From NCBI GenBank assembly GCA_020974905.1, contig CP087563.1:496001-560000 (forward strand): a DNA stretch of 64,000 bases. Reading direction: 5' to 3'. Numbering within the stretch: the first letter of the stretch is position 1; each line of letters begins with the position of its first letter. Shown one piece after another: positions 62,969-64,000 of this stretch. The translations under genes and the position numbers were made by a program. The DNA is from Planctomycetes bacterium syqfu. GTDB taxonomy: Bacteria; Planctomycetota; Phycisphaerae; Phycisphaerales; Phycisphaeraceae. The notes beneath the pieces are model-generated. The model did not search any database, was not told the DNA's origin, and worked only from the letters and a program-made list of their open reading frames with translations.

Positions 62969-64000
62969 TCAGTTGAGTTTGCTGTCGGAGATACGTGACG
63001 CGTAGGTGTCGATCAGGCCGTTGAGGTTTTCGGTTGCTGCTGTGAGCGCTTCGACATCGTTGCTTCTTGCAGCCTGTGCCATGCGTGTGATACCACCCTG
63101 TTCACCTACCAGCGTCAAGACGGTCGCAGCCTGCTGACGCGCCAATTGCGTTAAGGTGTCGGCTTTCTGGATCAGTTCAACCTGCTTGCGTTGGATGTTT
63201 TCATAGGCACTCTGGAATGTGGCACGTCGGTCAGCCATTAAGCGATGTTGCCCGCTGCTGGCGCGATTGAGAATTTTTTGATACTTATCCCCCATATCAT
63301 GCAGGACCATGATCATGCTGGCCTGCATATTCAATGCGGTGACTTGTTTGACGAGTACTTCGATATCAACCAATTGCTGCTCACTGCCGGAAGTCATCGA
63401 ACGTGCCTTGTTGAGCATATCCAGAGCATTGGACATTTCATCAAGGATATCATCAAACTCAGAGACAATATTCGTTGAAAAACGCTGCGTGATGGCGTTG
63501 AATTCATTGATGAATTGCTCTTCGCGTTTGGTCAGATCACCTGCTGCCTTGGTGTGTTCGTTCTCATTGGCTTTCTGACGCTCACTGGCTTCTTCGACCT
63601 GACGTTCAAGTGAGTCCATGAATTCGAGCGTAAAATCGATCCGTTCGGTGAGCATGATTCGTTGTGCGTTGAGATTGGCAAGCTGGGCATCTTCCACCTG
63701 GCGACGTGCATCCAGAATGGCAGCCTGTCGGTTCACAGCCGATGCATCATCCAGAAGCTTGTACTTTTCCTTGCCTTTTGCAACAAAGGCCCTGGACTTG
63801 ATCTGCTGGGCCTGAGTATTGAGCGCATCGATCTGTTTTTGCAGATCGTCCATGTTCTTTTTGTGTTCTTTGATTTCGTCATTGACCTTGTCGGCCTGCT
63901 TCTCAATTTTCTCAAGATCAACCGTCGTATCACGGAGGGTTTTCTTGATCTGAGCAATGAGCTTGCCATCATCAATGAACTTGTTCTTAGCCAGTGATTG
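62969..64000 (-). CDS. Coiled-coil protein of unknown function (5' end outside window)
   Basis: The frame is open from the right edge to the stop at 62969, giving at least 343 residues; the internal ATG at 63853 is not the start, because 49 more in-frame codons upstream to the edge encode the same kind of Lys/Glu/Asp-rich helix (EKIEKQADKVNDEIKEHKKN). The protein is almost entirely alpha-helical with long heptad patterns (about 1-180 of the visible part) and a Gln/Ala-rich second half. There is no signal peptide in view and no recognised domain. Relatives of this type can be structural or secretion-associated coiled coils. Function unknown. Confidence 0.7.
   Translation of the reverse strand, partial: QSLAKNKFIDDGKLIAQIKKTLRDTTVDLEKIEKQADKVNDEIKEHKKNMDDLQKQIDALNTQAQQIKSRAFVAKGKEKYKLLDDASAVNRQAAILDARRQVEDAQLANLNAQRIMLTERIDFTLEFMDSLERQVEEASERQKANENEHTKAAGDLTKREEQFINEFNAITQRFSTNIVSEFDDILDEMSNALDMLNKARSMTSGSEQQLVDIEVLVKQVTALNMQASMIMVLHDMGDKYQKILNRASSGQHRLMADRRATFQSAYENIQRKQVELIQKADTLTQLARQQAATVLTLVGEQGGITRMAQAARSNDVEALTAATENLNGLIDTYASRISDSKLN

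Noticed and set aside
1-64000. CRISPR arrays, tRNA or rRNA genes, prophage or integrase genes
   Set aside because: None was recognised on either strand by reading; no regularly spaced repeats, no cloverleaf, and no integrase or phage structural proteins.

Overview
The window looks like chromosomal DNA of a Planctomycetota bacterium, most likely class Phycisphaerae. This rests on family content, not on any rRNA or marker search. Supporting signs are many prepilin-like secreted proteins (N-terminal FTLIELL type or GspK/PilX type), very large secreted proteins with lectin-like domains, a DUF1570 peptidase-like protein, a class C beta-lactamase-like hydrolase with a YxG rather than YxN motif, a fused AmmeMemoRadiSam protein, and a Gram-negative envelope gene set (Skp-like and BamB-like lipoproteins). 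GC content is roughly 50%. No rRNA, tRNA, CRISPR array, integrase or transposase gene was recognised, so most of the window reads as core chromosome with a few accessory stretches.

Layout. 1-5310: the 3' part of a giant secreted metzincin-type protein, ending in a strong terminator. 5.5-10.2 kb: metallo-beta-lactamase-fold hydrolase, Skp-like lipoprotein, tiny lipoprotein, queE, folK and an unknown lipoprotein. 10.2-10.9 kb: a non-coding stretch with a compact multi-hairpin element closed by an 18-bp inverted repeat and followed by a terminator; this is the strongest candidate for something undescribed. 10.9-14.1 kb: a 1086-residue GspK-like pseudopilin. 14.3-18 kb: ilvC and a two-subunit sodium:solute symporter, separated by a degenerate 13-bp tandem repeat. 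18.2-20.8 kb: a CBM9-like plus serine hydrolase fusion whose DNA composition changes sharply inside the gene. 20.9-26 kb: truB, lipA, BamB-like lipoprotein, purH. 26-31 kb: a REP-like hairpin and a small glycan-utilisation locus (GH99-like hydrolase, GntR/LacI-type regulator, pseudopilin) with a repeated candidate operator.

31-35.3 kb: ndk, then a minus-strand operon of a DUF4405 membrane protein, a radical SAM-AMMECR1 fusion and a Memo-family protein. 35.4-40.4 kb: metallophosphoesterase, glmS, acyltransferase, PfkB-type kinase. 40.5-51 kb: a pseudopilin locus with GspH-, GspI- and GspJ-like proteins and two tandem giant GspK/PilX-like proteins (1311 and 1469 residues) carrying LamG lectin-like domains; it resembles the tip complex of a type II secretion pseudopilus, with very large K-type subunits that may display glycan-binding domains. 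51.2-55.7 kb: a 1501-residue secreted protein resembling YetA/exo-rhamnogalacturonan-lyase proteins. 56-64 kb: accD (TTG start, good promoter), a DUF1570 protein, gyrA with unusual residues at the two main quinolone-resistance positions, a STAS protein, a permease with a histidine-rich loop, and a coiled-coil protein cut off by the right edge.

Together the accessory genes point to a polysaccharide-degrading lifestyle with elaborate secreted or surface-anchored binding proteins, set among ordinary biosynthetic genes. All functional calls come from reading motifs and family resemblance; no database search was run.
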